Assembly: GCF_001028665.1 (NCBI RefSeq) | Contig: NZ_CP011504.1 | Span: forward strand, 248,001-312,000 | DNA: 64,000 bases | Source of the DNA: Burkholderia pyrrocinia | GTDB lineage: Bacteria; Pseudomonadota; Gammaproteobacteria; Burkholderiales; Burkholderiaceae | Reading direction: 5' to 3' | Shown here: piece after piece, positions 27,199 through 36,392 of the stretch | How the letters are laid out: each line of letters opens with the position of its first letter | Numbering within the stretch: position 1 is the stretch's first letter | The notes under the pieces: model-generated | What the model was told of the DNA's origin: nothing | Databases searched by the model: none | The model's input: the letters and a program-made list of their open reading frames with translations, nothing else | Translations under genes and position numbers: made by a program

Positions 27199-27475
27199 TG
27201 CACTGGCATCAACGCGAGGCCTGAAACGGCACTATTTACCTGAACCCCCTGGCTACGCCATATTTACCGGGCGTTCACTTCGTACCGCTGCCTGACACAC
27301 CTGATTGCGAAATTTTTTCAACCGCCGCACCGCCCCGCGCGACGGGGCTTCGCGGCGATCCGGCCGACGAATTGAAAATTTGTCGCGAAACTCAACTGGA
27401 TCAAGTGAATCACACTAGTTGCTGGGATTCGTCTTATCTTCAAAATTAGCGTTGAATCGAAGGAGGATAAACACC

Positions 27476-27862
27476 ATGGCACTCACCGACTCGATCGAAC
27501 ACAAGCTGGACCGCGGGCTGGCCGACATCCGTCGCACCGGCCGCCGCGTGGGACGCACGACGCGCTCGGCCGCCCGTGACCTGCATGCGGATGTAACCGA
27601 CGACCTGCGCGGGCTGGTCGACGAACTGGAAGACTTGCTGAAAAACGATGGCGACGGCGATATCGCCGCGCTGCGCAAGCGCGTGCAATCCCGGCTCGAC
27701 GAAGCGCGCAGCACGCTCGACTACGCGTCGGGCAGCGCGGCCGCCCGGCTGCGCGATTCGGCCGAACGCGTGTCGCAGGTCGTGCACGACAACCCGTGGC
27801 AGACCGCCGGCGTCGTCGCGGGCCTCGCATTCGTTGCGGGCCTGCTCCTCGCCCGCCGTTGA
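27476..27862 (+). CDS. DUF883 / ElaB-YqjD family inner-membrane protein
   Basis: 128-residue protein: a charged, helical N-terminal part (about residues 1-100, with heptad-like spacing) and a single C-terminal membrane anchor with the family signature DNPWQTAGVVAGLAFVAGLL followed by ARR. ElaB/YqjD homologues in Escherichia coli bind ribosomes and are made under general stress in stationary phase. A strong AAGGAGG lies 8 bases before the ATG at 27476. An SYLF-domain lipoprotein follows 64 bases downstream, another stress-type envelope protein. Confidence 0.9.
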   Translation: MALTDSIEHKLDRGLADIRRTGRRVGRTTRSAARDLHADVTDDLRGLVDELEDLLKNDGDGDIAALRKRVQSRLDEARSTLDYASGSAAARLRDSAERVSQVVHDNPWQTAGVVAGLAFVAGLLLARR

Positions 27863-27926
27863 ACGGGGCGGCCCGCACCGCCGCCCGCCCCGTCCGCTCT
27901 CAATCAGACAACGAAGGAGAACCGCC

Positions 27927-28511
27927 ATGCAGAAGTCTCTCGCCATGAAAGCCGCCGCCGCCGTGATGCTCGGCAGCCTCGCGCTCGCCGGCTGCACGAC
28001 CACGCCCGACAAACCCGAAAACGCGTCGACCAGCGCATCGAAGCGCCAGTCGATCGACGCGAGCGTGAACGCGACGCTGTCGCGGCTCTATTCGACGGTG
28101 CCGGGTTCGCGTGAACTCGTCGCGAAATCGCGCGGCGTGCTCGTGTTCCCGAACGTGCTGCAGGCCGGCTTCATCGTCGGCGGCCAGTCCGGCAACGGCG
28201 CGCTGCGGGTCGGCGGCAGCACCGTCGGCTACTACAACACGTCGTCGCTGTCGGTCGGCCTGCAGGCCGGCGCGCAATCGAAGGCGATCGTGTTCCTGTT
28301 CATGACGCAGGATGCGCTCGACTCGTTCCGCAAGTCCGACGGCTGGGCCGCCGGCGCCGACGCGTCGGTCGCGGTCGTGAAGGTCGGCGCGAACGGCGCG
28401 GTCGACACCAACACGGCCACCGCGCCGGTCGAGGTGCTGGTCCTGACCAACGCGGGCCTGATGGGCGACCTGTCGGTGAACGGCACGAAGGTCACGAAGC
28501 TCGATATCTGA
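27927..28511 (+). CDS. SYLF-domain (Ysc84-like) lipoprotein
   Basis: 194 residues with a lipoprotein signal (LGSLALAGC, Cys about 23) and a C-terminal SYLF/Ysc84 lipid-binding domain: SRELVAKSRGVLVFPNVLQA, GFIVGGQSGNGALRV, SSLSVGLQAGAQSKAIVFLF. In bacteria this domain is found in envelope proteins of unclear function; some bind phospholipid. The ATG at 27927 has AAGGAG 8 bases upstream. It is followed by two hairpins, the second with a T run. Confidence 0.9.
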   Translation: MQKSLAMKAAAAVMLGSLALAGCTTTPDKPENASTSASKRQSIDASVNATLSRLYSTVPGSRELVAKSRGVLVFPNVLQAGFIVGGQSGNGALRVGGSTVGYYNTSSLSVGLQAGAQSKAIVFLFMTQDALDSFRKSDGWAAGADASVAVVKVGANGAVDTNTATAPVEVLVLTNAGLMGDLSVNGTKVTKLDI

Positions 28512-28553
28512 CGATGCGGCACGCGGCCTTCGGCCGCGCCCGCTTCCCGGCAG

Positions 28554-28579
28554 CGCCGCGGCCCCGGCCGCGGCGTTTT
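28554..28579 (+). terminator. Rho-independent terminator after the SYLF gene
   Basis: A 10-base GC stem CGCCGCGGCC / GGCCGCGGCG (28554-28575) with a two-base loop is followed by TTTT. An extra palindrome GCGGCCTTCGGCCGC lies just before it (28523-28537). Together they should end the DUF883-SYLF transcript. Confidence 0.7.
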
Positions 28580-28737
28580 CGCATGGGTCGCGCGCAGCGG
28601 CTATGATGGCGGCACCTTTGCGGGCATACTCCGGTTGGGCCGCCCGGCGGCGCGTTTCGCCGCGAACCCGTGACGTTCGCGAGCCGATCGCGCCCGAGGC
28701 AACGAGATTCAATCAAACCAAGCATCAATCTGCGCAA

Positions 28738-29799
28738 ATGCCACCCATGGATAGCGGACACGATCACCAAAAATTCTTCTATTTCCTGCTGTTCGCGGTC
28801 ACCGTCGGCATGTGCGGGATTCTCGCGCCGTTCTCCGGAGCCGTGTTCTGGGGCACCATTCTCGCGATCCTGTTCCAGCCCGTGCAGCGCTGGCTCGCTG
28901 CGCGCTTCGGCAAGCGGCGCAACCTGGCCGCGCTCGTGACGATGACGCTGATCGTCCTGATCGTGATCCTGCCGCTCGTGTTCGTCACGGCCACGCTCGT
29001 ACAGGAAATCGCTTACGTCTACCAGGAACTCAAGACCGCGCAGCCGAACTATGCGCAGTACTTCCAGGACCTCATCCACGCACTGCCGACCTCGATCCAG
29101 CGCCTGCTCGCGAAATACGGGCTGTCCAACATCCCCGGCATCCAGAAGAAGCTGACCGACGGCGCCGCGCAGATCAGCCAGTTCGCCGCGGCCCAGGCGT
29201 TCAGCATCGGCCAGAACACGTTCCAGTTCATCGTCAGCTTCGGCGTGATGCTGTACATGGTGTTCTTCCTGCTGCGCGACGGCGGCGAGATCGGCCGCCG
29301 CGTGCGCCGCGCGCTGCCGCTCGACGAGGAGCACAAGAACCTGCTGCTCGCGAAGTTCACGACGGTCGTGCGCGCGACCGTGAAAGGCAACGTCGCGGTC
29401 GCGCTCGTGCAGGGCGCGCTCGGCGGGCTGATCTTCTGGATCCTCGGCATCCAGGGCGTCGTGCTGTGGGGCGCGCTGATGGCGTTCCTGTCGCTGCTGC
29501 CCGCGATCGGCGCGAGCCTCGTGTGGATACCGGCTGCGCTCTACTTCCTGGCGACCGGCGAAATCTGGAAATGCGTGATCCTCGTCGCGTTCTGCGTCGG
29601 CGTGATCGGCCTCGTCGACAACCTGCTGCGCCCGATCCTCGTCGGCAAGGACACGAAGATGCCCGACTGGGTCGTGCTGATCTCGACGCTCGGCGGGATG
29701 GCGCTGTTCGGCATCAACGGCTTCGTGATCGGGCCGCTCGTCGCCGCGCTGTTCATGGCGAGCTGGGACATCTACGCGCGCGCCGAACAGGGCGAATGA
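28738..29799 (+). CDS. AI-2E transporter / PerM family membrane permease
   Basis: 353-residue integral membrane protein of the AI-2E (TqsA/PerM) family with about eight helices: two near the N-terminus (FFYFLLFAVTVGMCGILAPF), a long amphipathic region with IPGIQKKLTDGAAQISQFA, and the paired C-terminal helices FWILGIQGVVLWGALMAFL and LVDNLLRPILVGKDTKMPDW, a conserved family segment. Members export or take up varied small molecules or ions; the substrate is not known here. The start is uncertain between ATG 28738 and ATG 28747, and neither has a strong ribosome binding site. Confidence 0.85.
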   Translation: MPPMDSGHDHQKFFYFLLFAVTVGMCGILAPFSGAVFWGTILAILFQPVQRWLAARFGKRRNLAALVTMTLIVLIVILPLVFVTATLVQEIAYVYQELKTAQPNYAQYFQDLIHALPTSIQRLLAKYGLSNIPGIQKKLTDGAAQISQFAAAQAFSIGQNTFQFIVSFGVMLYMVFFLLRDGGEIGRRVRRALPLDEEHKNLLLAKFTTVVRATVKGNVAVALVQGALGGLIFWILGIQGVVLWGALMAFLSLLPAIGASLVWIPAALYFLATGEIWKCVILVAFCVGVIGLVDNLLRPILVGKDTKMPDWVVLISTLGGMALFGINGFVIGPLVAALFMASWDIYARAEQGE

Positions 29800-29865
29800 C
29801 GCCGCGCGTGGCCGCGTGCCACGCCCCCGTCCGCCACCGCTCCATCCGCATGCACACGCCCTCCG

Positions 29866-30390
29866 TCACGGATGGCGAATCCTGATCACGACGGGCGCCA
29901 CGGCGCCCGTCGCTTCATCCGCCGCGACGGTCATCACGCCGCCATACGGGCCCACGCGATGAACGCGGCCCGATACCAGCGGCACGCTTCGATCGTCGTG
30001 CGCATCGCGCCACGTTGCGCGCACGCCCGAACCGGCATCCAGCGCGAGCGGCGCACCGTCGGGCCCGACCAGTGCCACATGAGCCCCCGGCAAACGCCGG
30101 CCATGCGCATCGAACCGGAGCATCGCCGCGGCCCCGCTGCCCGCTGCTTCCCGTCCTTCGACAACCGCGCCCGACGGCGCGTCGAACGTCACGTCGTAGA
30201 GATCGACGAGCGCGCCGGTGAACCGCACGACACCGTCCGACACGGCCTGCCCGGCCGCCACCGCATTCGACATCGCCAGCACGACACCCAGCCCGATCGC
30301 CATCGTCCGCACGGCACCGGCACACCGCACCGTTCGATTGCGCATCGCTGCTGCCGATACCGATGCCGCCCGCTTCGCGGTGTTCCGCAT
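29866..30390 (-). CDS. Secreted fimbria-like hypothetical protein
   Basis: 174 residues with a signal peptide (hydrophobic AIGLGVVLAMSNAVAAG, cleavage near residue 48 after a long basic lead) and a small beta-rich C-terminal part: VRFTGALVDLYDVTFDAPSG, LRFDAHGRRLPGAHVALVGP and a terminal VAPVVIRIRHP that resembles the end strand of fimbrial-type subunits. There are no cysteine pairs in the mature part. The ATG at 30390 has GAGGAGAGGG upstream. I cannot assign a function; it stands alone, convergent with the AI-2E family gene. Confidence 0.6.
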   Translation of the reverse strand: MRNTAKRAASVSAAAMRNRTVRCAGAVRTMAIGLGVVLAMSNAVAAGQAVSDGVVRFTGALVDLYDVTFDAPSGAVVEGREAAGSGAAAMLRFDAHGRRLPGAHVALVGPDGAPLALDAGSGVRATWRDAHDDRSVPLVSGRVHRVGPYGGVMTVAADEATGAVAPVVIRIRHP

Positions 30391-30599
30391 GTTCCCTCTC
30401 CTCTGCCGCGTGACCAGAAAAAATAGGCGGCGTGACGCGTCGGTCACACCGCCTGTTCGCTGGCAATCACTTTAGGGAGAGACGCTCGGACAATATATGG
30501 GACAAGTCCGAAACTGAAGCCCGGTTGATCGAACTCACCGCGTTCGACAACACCTCGCGGCAACGCGCGACCGATCTCGCGCGCCGCACCGCAGGCCGG

Positions 30600-31616
30600 T
30601 CACGCGTCCGGATCGACGCGCAGCACGAGCTTGCCGCGATGGTCGCCGTCGAACAGGCGATTCAGCACGTCGGGCGCGTTTTCGAGACCGTCGGCAACGG
30701 TCTCCTCGGCCTTGAGCCGGCCGTCGCGCAGCCAGCCCGCGAGCGTCTGCACGGCTTCGCGGCTCTTGCGGTAATCGAGGATCAGGAAGCCGCGCATCGT
30801 CAGCCGCTTCGAGATCAGCACGCCGACGTCGTCGGCCGCGCGGCCGCTGTTGTAGTTCGAGATCACGCCGCACAGCGCGACGCGCCCGCCGATCACCATC
30901 CGCGACAACACCGCGCGCATCACCTCGCCGCCGACATTCTCGAAGTTCACGTGCACGCCGTCCGGCGTCGCCGCCTTCAGTTGCTGACGGAAATCGTCGG
31001 CCTTGTAGTCGACGGCCGCGTCGAAGCCGAGCGTCTCGGTCAGGTAGCGGCACTTGTCAGCGCCGCCCGCGATGCCGACCACGCGTGCGCCGTGGATCTT
31101 GCCGATCTGCCCGGCGATCGAGCCGACCGAACCGGCCGCCGCCGACACGACGAGCGTTTCGCCGGGCTGCACCGGCGCGATGTCGGTCAGCCCGTAGTAC
31201 GCGGTCAGCCCGCTCATCCCGCACGCGCCGAGCAGCGTCGGCAACGGCAGGCCCGACTGCGCGGGCAGCTTCACGAGCTGCACGGCCTGGTCGGCCGGCA
31301 CGACCGCGTAGTCCTGCCAGCCGACGAGCCCCTGCACGAGATCGCCTTCCGCGAAACCGGCATGGCGCGACGCAACCACGCGCCCGATGCCGAGCGCGCG
31401 CATCACCTCGCCGATCGCGACGGGCGGCAGGTACTGCGGCACGTCGCTCATCCACACGCGGTTGGTCGGGTCCATCGACAGGTACAGCACGCGCACGAGC
31501 ACCTCGCCGTCCGCGAGCGCCGGCACCGGCGTCTCGACGAGCGAGAAGTGTTCGCGGCCGACCCGCCCTTCCGGGCGCGTCTTCAGCAGCAGTTGGCGGT
31601 TCACGGGTGTCGACAC
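30600..31616 (-). CDS. CurA-like NADP-dependent oxidoreductase (MDR superfamily)
   Basis: 338-residue zinc-independent medium-chain reductase of the leukotriene B4 dehydrogenase/CurA group. The N-terminus has NRQLLLKTRPEGRVGREHF; the nucleotide-binding motif is VVSAAAGSVGSIAGQIGKI with K-rich GGADKCRYL after it, and ENVGGEVMRAVLSRM and CGVISNYNS are typical of the group. It reduces alpha,beta-unsaturated ketones or aldehydes with NADPH; the natural substrate is unknown. It follows an SDR gene by 37 bases on the same strand, probably as one transcript. Confidence 0.9.
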   Translation of the reverse strand: MSTPVNRQLLLKTRPEGRVGREHFSLVETPVPALADGEVLVRVLYLSMDPTNRVWMSDVPQYLPPVAIGEVMRALGIGRVVASRHAGFAEGDLVQGLVGWQDYAVVPADQAVQLVKLPAQSGLPLPTLLGACGMSGLTAYYGLTDIAPVQPGETLVVSAAAGSVGSIAGQIGKIHGARVVGIAGGADKCRYLTETLGFDAAVDYKADDFRQQLKAATPDGVHVNFENVGGEVMRAVLSRMVIGGRVALCGVISNYNSGRAADDVGVLISKRLTMRGFLILDYRKSREAVQTLAGWLRDGRLKAEETVADGLENAPDVLNRLFDGDHRGKLVLRVDPDA

Positions 31617-31653
31617 GATGTTCTCCTCCGGTAGTTGTTACTCGGGATGCGCG

Positions 31654-32442
31654 TCAGACCGCGCACATGCCGCCGTCGATCACGAGTTCGGCGGCCGTCA
31701 CGAAGCGGCTCTCGTCGGATGCGAGATACACGGCTGCATGCGCGACGTCGTCCGGCTCGCCGAGCCGGCGCAGCGGAATGCCGCGCGCGAGCTTGCGCGT
31801 CGCGTCGCGTTCGCCGAGCGTCTGGAACAGCGGCTCGACGATCCCCGTGCGGATGAACGCCGGGTGAATCGAGTTGCAGCGCACGTCGAGCTCGCGGCGT
31901 GCGCAGTCGATCGCGACCGACTTCGTCAGCGACGCAACCGCCGCCTTCGACGCGTTGTATGCGGTGAAATCCGGCTCGACCTTGAACGCGGCGACCGACG
32001 AGATGTTGATGATCGACGCGGGATGGCTCTCGGCCAGGTACGACAGCGCATGCTTGCAGCCGAGCACGATGCTTTCGACGTTGATCGCCATCACGCGCCG
32101 CCATTCGTCCAGCTCGATTTGCGCGGGCGAGCCGATCGAGCCGACGCCCGCGTTGTTGACGAGCACCGACAGCCCGCCCATCGCATCGTCCGCCTGCGCG
32201 AGCAGCGCCTGCCAGCGCGCCTCGTCGCGCACGTCCTGCGTCGCGGCGAACGCGACCGGCGTCGCGTGGCCCGCGTTGAGTTCCTGCGCGAACGCGTCGA
32301 GCACCGCCGCTTCGGCGATGTCAGTCAAGAACACGCGCGCGCCCTGCTCGACCATCCGGCGCGCGATCGCGCGGCCGAGGCCGCCCGCGGCGCCCGTGAT
32401 GTATGCGCACTTGCCGGCGAGGCGCGGAGAAACGACTGTCAT
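31654..32442 (-). CDS. Short-chain dehydrogenase/reductase
   Basis: 262-residue classical SDR. The cofactor motif is [17 protein letters not shown] (TGxxxGxG) near residue 14, NNAG is in [12 protein letters not shown], catalytic Ser in [10 protein letters not shown], and the active-site YxxxK in [14 protein letters not shown]; the C-terminus ends GGM. ITD..A after the second strand favours NAD(H). Substrate unknown. The ATG at 32442 has CAGGAG 6 bases upstream. It is the first of a two-gene unit with the CurA-like reductase, a pairing that suggests a hydroxy/keto lipid or xenobiotic substrate. Confidence 0.9.
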   Translation of the reverse strand: MTVVSPRLAGKCAYITGAAGGLGRAIARRMVEQGARVFLTDIAEAAVLDAFAQELNAGHATPVAFAATQDVRDEARWQALLAQADDAMGGLSVLVNNAGVGSIGSPAQIELDEWRRVMAINVESIVLGCKHALSYLAESHPASIINISSVAAFKVEPDFTAYNASKAAVASLTKSVAIDCARRELDVRCNSIHPAFIRTGIVEPLFQTLGERDATRKLARGIPLRRLGEPDDVAHAAVYLASDESRFVTAAELVIDGGMCAV

Positions 32443-32893
32443 GTGAGTTGCTCCTGTCGTGAATCGTCGTCGCTGCATGCTGCCGCGACGGGGTTTCCGT
32501 GCATGTTGCGGCCGACGCATGCCGGTCGACGGCGCATCGGCTTCATAAGGTGCCGCACGGTTTCCGCGAGTATATCGAGACGAGCGTGACCCGCGCCGGG
32601 CAGCCGGCCGCGCTCGAACGACAGCCAGCGTACGCGAATGCCGCCTATCGATGAAATGAATATTCGTTATGCCCGGTCATAGATTCCGTTCATGACCTTC
32701 GCGCGCCTGCGTCGTTGCGCAAAACGGCACGGCCGATCCTGCGGAGCGGCCGGTTCATTGACTCGGGGGAATGACGGGCGATGCGTTCCGCACCGGGCAG
32801 GAAACGATCGGAAAAGGAATCGTGCAACAGCCGGGCAATCGCCGGCGGCAACCTGGCGGCACCGGCTCACCGGACCGCCGCAACCGGCAACCG
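32443..32893. other. 451-base gap between the SDR and PAP2 genes
   Basis: No gene supported. The right half ends at the PAP2 stop, the left end should hold the SDR promoter; the segment around 32640-32690 is locally AT-rich (GAAATGAATATTCGTTATGC) and is the best promoter candidate. Confidence 0.35.
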
Positions 32894-33484
32894 TCAGAAT
32901 CCGTCGCCCGACGGCGCGCGCACGAACGCGCAGAGTTGCGGCGAATGCGTATCGATCATCTGCTGGAACGGCGCGCGATGCCCGTACGCGATGCCCGACA
33001 CGAGCAGCAGGCAGGCAGCCGCGATGCGCGGCGAGAACGCGCGCTGGCGCGCACCGTCGTAGCCGCGCAGGAACACCAGCGCGACCACCGCGCCGAGCAT
33101 CCAGCCGACGACGACTTCCGGAACCGTGTGCGAGTGATCGAACACGCGCGCGACGGCCGTGACCGCGCCGACGGCCAGCCCGGCCGCGACGCCGGGCGCC
33201 TTGCCCGGCAGGAACGCCTGCCACAGCATCGACAGCGCGACCGTCCACACGGATGTCGACAGCATCGTATGGCCGCTGATCACGCGGAAATCGAATTGGG
33301 GAATCTCGATGCCGCACCCGGCATACAGGATCTTGGTTGCGCCGACGAGGCCCATGCCGGCGGCCAGCAGCACGACCCAGCGCACGGCGAGGCGCCAGTC
33401 GGTCAGCGCCAGCCACACCGCGCAGGTCAGCGCGATCGGCAAGGTCAGCGCGGCATCGCCGATGTTGCTGATTTCACTCCACAT
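32894..33484 (-). CDS. PAP2-superfamily membrane phosphatase
   Basis: 196-residue membrane protein with about five helices. The phosphatase motifs are visible though diverged: a lysine in VGATKILYAG, SGHTMLS (motif 2 with catalytic His) and ARVFDHSHTVPEVVVGW (motif 3 with Arg and nucleophile His). Such enzymes dephosphorylate lipid phosphates, including undecaprenyl pyrophosphate, on the periplasmic face. Use in carrier recycling during polysaccharide synthesis is possible but only inferred. The ATG at 33484 (MWSEISNIGD) gives a normal N-terminus. Confidence 0.82.
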   Translation of the reverse strand: MWSEISNIGDAALTLPIALTCAVWLALTDWRLAVRWVVLLAAGMGLVGATKILYAGCGIEIPQFDFRVISGHTMLSTSVWTVALSMLWQAFLPGKAPGVAAGLAVGAVTAVARVFDHSHTVPEVVVGWMLGAVVALVFLRGYDGARQRAFSPRIAAACLLLVSGIAYGHRAPFQQMIDTHSPQLCAFVRAPSGDGF

Positions 33485-33565
33485 AACGGACTTCGGACGG
33501 CTATCGAAAGGCCGCAGTTTACCGCATGCGCGCACCGCGCCGGTGTCAGCCTGTGACAGGCTGTA

Positions 33566-34882
33566 TCAGCCCGCGACACCGGTAATCAGCAGCAGGTTCG
33601 TGCCGGTGATGACGACGAACAGCGCCCACGCGGCAACCTGCATCTTGCGGCCGATCGCGTGCTCGCCCATCGTGTTGCGATCGCTGACCGACCGGATCAG
33701 CGGCCACATCGCGAACGGCAACTGCAGGCTCAGCAGCACCTGGCTCCAGACGAGCAGTTGCCCGACCGACCCGTCGCCGAGCCACAGCACGCCGATCAGC
33801 GCCGGCACGAGCGCGAGCCCGCGCGTGATCAGCCGGCGCTGGTAGCACGGGATTTTCGTGTGCAGGAAGCCGTCCATGATCACCTGGCCGGCGATCGTGC
33901 CGGTCAGCGTCGAGCTTTGCCCCGACGCGAGCAGCGCGATGCCGAACAGCAGCGCGGCCGCGCCGCCCGCGATCGGCGTAATCAGCTTGTAGGCCTGCTC
34001 GATGTCGGTCACGTTGTGCTGGCCCGTCGCGTGAAACGCCGCGCCCGCGACGACCAGGATCGCCGCGTTGACGAGCATCGCGACGAACAGCGACACGCAG
34101 GTATCGATGCGCACCAGCGCGAGCGTGTCGCGCACCACGCCGCGCGCGCCGCCGACGACGCGCCGCGTCTGCACGACCGACGAATGCAGATACAGGTTGT
34201 GCGGCATGATCGTCGCGCCGACGATGCCGAGCGCGAGCACGATCGCGTCCTTGCGGTCGTGGCCCGGATCGCCGGGCACGAGCCCGCCGACCACCGCGTG
34301 CCAGTCGGGCGGCGTGATCGCGACCTGCGCGACGAAGCAGAACGCCATCGTCGCGATCAGCCCGAGCACGATCGCCTCGATCTGCCGGACCCCCTTGCCC
34401 TGCAGGCCGAGCACGATCACCGTGTCGAGCGCGGTCAGCACGATCCCCCACGCGAGCGGCACGCCGAGCAGCAGCTTGAACGCGAGCGCGCAGCCGAGGA
34501 CTTCCGCGATGTCGCACGCGATGATCGACACTTCGGCGGTGACCCACTGCACGATGCGGCCGAACCGGCCGTAGCGGTCGTAGCTGGCCTGCGCGAGATC
34601 CTTGCCGGCGACGAGGCCGAGCCGCGCCGCGAGCATCTGCAGGAAGATCGCCGCGAGGCTCGAGAACGCGACGACCCATAGCAGCGAATAGCCGAACTGC
34701 GAGCCGGCCTGGATGTCGGTCGCCCAGTTGCCGGGATCCATGTAGCCGATCGCGACGAGCAAGCCGGGGCCGAAGAAGCGCTTGAGCTTCAGCCAGCGCG
34801 ACGCGCCGGCGTCGATCGTGATGCTGCCCTTTACTTCCGACGGGCAGAAAGGGGCGGTGGCGGTAGTGGGGAGGAAGGACAT
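33566..34882 (-). CDS. mntH: NRAMP family manganese transporter MntH
   Basis: 438-residue proton-coupled Mn2+ (and Fe2+) importer of the inner membrane with about 11 helices. Metal-site motifs are GYMDPGNWATDIQAG in helix 1 and IMPHNLYLHSSVVQT in helix 6, and the GQSSTLTGTIAGQVIMDGF signature of the family is present. The ATG at 34882 lies inside the end of the upstream AraC-family gene, which overlaps by 52 bases; the two are probably coupled. No yybP-ykoY riboswitch or clear MntR box was found. The tail is followed by a small AGCCTGT hairpin (33548-33562). Confidence 0.9.
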   Translation of the reverse strand: MSFLPTTATAPFCPSEVKGSITIDAGASRWLKLKRFFGPGLLVAIGYMDPGNWATDIQAGSQFGYSLLWVVAFSSLAAIFLQMLAARLGLVAGKDLAQASYDRYGRFGRIVQWVTAEVSIIACDIAEVLGCALAFKLLLGVPLAWGIVLTALDTVIVLGLQGKGVRQIEAIVLGLIATMAFCFVAQVAITPPDWHAVVGGLVPGDPGHDRKDAIVLALGIVGATIMPHNLYLHSSVVQTRRVVGGARGVVRDTLALVRIDTCVSLFVAMLVNAAILVVAGAAFHATGQHNVTDIEQAYKLITPIAGGAAALLFGIALLASGQSSTLTGTIAGQVIMDGFLHTKIPCYQRRLITRGLALVPALIGVLWLGDGSVGQLLVWSQVLLSLQLPFAMWPLIRSVSDRNTMGEHAIGRKMQVAAWALFVVITGTNLLLITGVAG

Positions 34883-35949
34883 GGAAACCGGGAATCGAGA
34901 TCGCGACAGCACGATTCTACGGGTATCCGCCCCGTTTTCTCCCGAGCGTCGGCGCACGCGCCGTAACCTCCCCCGTCACCGTCGCAAAACGCGGCTGCGG
35001 GCCCGTCGTCCGCATCGGGCGATGCGGCGCCGTGGCTGAGGATCTTTTCCCGCTCGGCGACGCGAAATTCGGTCGGCGACATCAGCAGGCGCTGGCGAAA
35101 CAGCTTCGCGAGCCGCTCGCCGCTGCCGAACCCCGTGCGGCGCGCGACCTTGTCGGCCGGCAGCGTCGTATGGATCAGCATGTGGCATGCGCGCTCGAGC
35201 CGCACGTTCTGGACGAACTCGGTCGGCGTCACGCCGATCTCCTTCTTGAAGCGCCGCAGGAAATTGCGCTCGCTCATCGCGGCCGCCTGCGCGGCATTCG
35301 CGATCGAGATGCGGTTCACGCTCTGCGCGCGCAGCCGCTGCGCCGACATCCGGATCGACGGGCTCGCGCTCAGTTCGCGAAACGCCCACATCGACTGTGC
35401 ATAGCGCTGCTCGACCGGCCGCAGCATGTTGCTGGCGATCTCCTGCGCGGCGCTGTCGCCCAGATCGGCGCGGAACATGTCGAGCGCGGCGGCGAACACA
35501 TCGGTCTCGCCCGCCTGCAGCTCGACCGTCGCGGCGGGTCGGCGCCCGGCCCGGCCGGGCCGCACGTCGAGCGCCGTCGACGGCCGCTGCGTGGCCGCGA
35601 GCGACAGCAGGTCCATCGCGTCGACGATCCAGCGTGCGTGCCGGCGAATGTCGGTCAGGCGGCGCTGCAATGCGTCGTCCCAGTTGACGGCCGCGCGATC
35701 GCCATGAAGATGAAAGAACGCGAGCGCACGGCGGCCGTGCTCGTCGCCGAGCGGATCGGCCGCGATGCTCACGCCGGACGACGACTGCAACAGTCCCCCG
35801 CTTTCGGATACGTACTTCAACTGGTAATCCGCACTGAACGCATGCAGGCGATTCGCCAGATTGAAAGCCTCGCCGAGACGCGCGGCCTGGGCCAACGAAA
35901 ACCCCGTACTCAAATAGATAACGACCCACCGCTGATCTGCTGCATTCAC
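34831..35949 (-). CDS. GlxA-like AraC-family regulator with overlong C-terminal tail
   Basis: 372 residues. A DJ-1/PfpI-like N-terminal domain (about 1-200; WVVIYLSTGFSLAQAARLGE) lacks the clear nucleophile-elbow cysteine. The C-terminal AraC domain (about 215-305) has two helix-turn-helix units: NAAQAAAMSERNFLRRFKKE and KVARRTGFGSGERLAKLFRQ, closing with SPTEFR. After that the frame runs on for about 70 low-complexity residues (proline-rich end), the last 17 codons overlapping the mntH start. The ancestral stop may have been lost. It could regulate mntH, though the target is unknown. Confidence 0.82.
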   Translation of the reverse strand: MNAADQRWVVIYLSTGFSLAQAARLGEAFNLANRLHAFSADYQLKYVSESGGLLQSSSGVSIAADPLGDEHGRRALAFFHLHGDRAAVNWDDALQRRLTDIRRHARWIVDAMDLLSLAATQRPSTALDVRPGRAGRRPAATVELQAGETDVFAAALDMFRADLGDSAAQEIASNMLRPVEQRYAQSMWAFRELSASPSIRMSAQRLRAQSVNRISIANAAQAAAMSERNFLRRFKKEIGVTPTEFVQNVRLERACHMLIHTTLPADKVARRTGFGSGERLAKLFRQRLLMSPTEFRVAEREKILSHGAASPDADDGPAAAFCDGDGGGYGACADAREKTGRIPVESCCRDLDSRFPCPSSPLPPPPLSARRK

Positions 35950-36392
35950 TTGCCAAGCCCCCGACTTGTTTCGACTTCTTCTAATACCGTCGAACTGTCA
36001 GGCTTATATTTGGTTTGAATGCGTGCGACAGGACGGCTATCTCGAAATATGAAGCGACGGCATCTTAGCCGAACGGGTAGCGCCTTTGGCGCGAAATGGC
36101 CGACGTGGACAGCATGATGGCGGATTACTACAGACTGTCGCGGGCCACGGGTATGCCGGCACGGAATCGCGCCCGTCGATGCAGCCGATCATTGCGGCCG
36201 TCATGCGTCACGATGTGCACATTTCGTTTCATTGTGATGCGTTGCAGATCGGACGAAGCTGCGGTCGCTTACCGGTCCGAACGGCATCGACATGCATCGA
36301 ACGCCGCCGATCGCCGCGCACGAAAACCCGCGTATCCGTTGCCTGCGCATCCTTTAGAATCGATCCACCGTTCACCACGCCACCCGCGCCCC
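35950..36392. promoter_or_regulatory. Divergent region between AraC-family and LysR-family genes
   Basis: 443 bases with no supported gene. The segment at 35965-36060 is AT-rich for this genome and is the likely promoter area for the leftward AraC-family gene. The right end holds the LysR promoter. I could not fix a LysR T-N11-A operator by eye. Confidence 0.4.

Noticed and set aside
34883..35100. Manganese riboswitch upstream of mntH
   Set aside because: The region is the coding end of the AraC-family gene, with no paired structure of the yybP-ykoY type.
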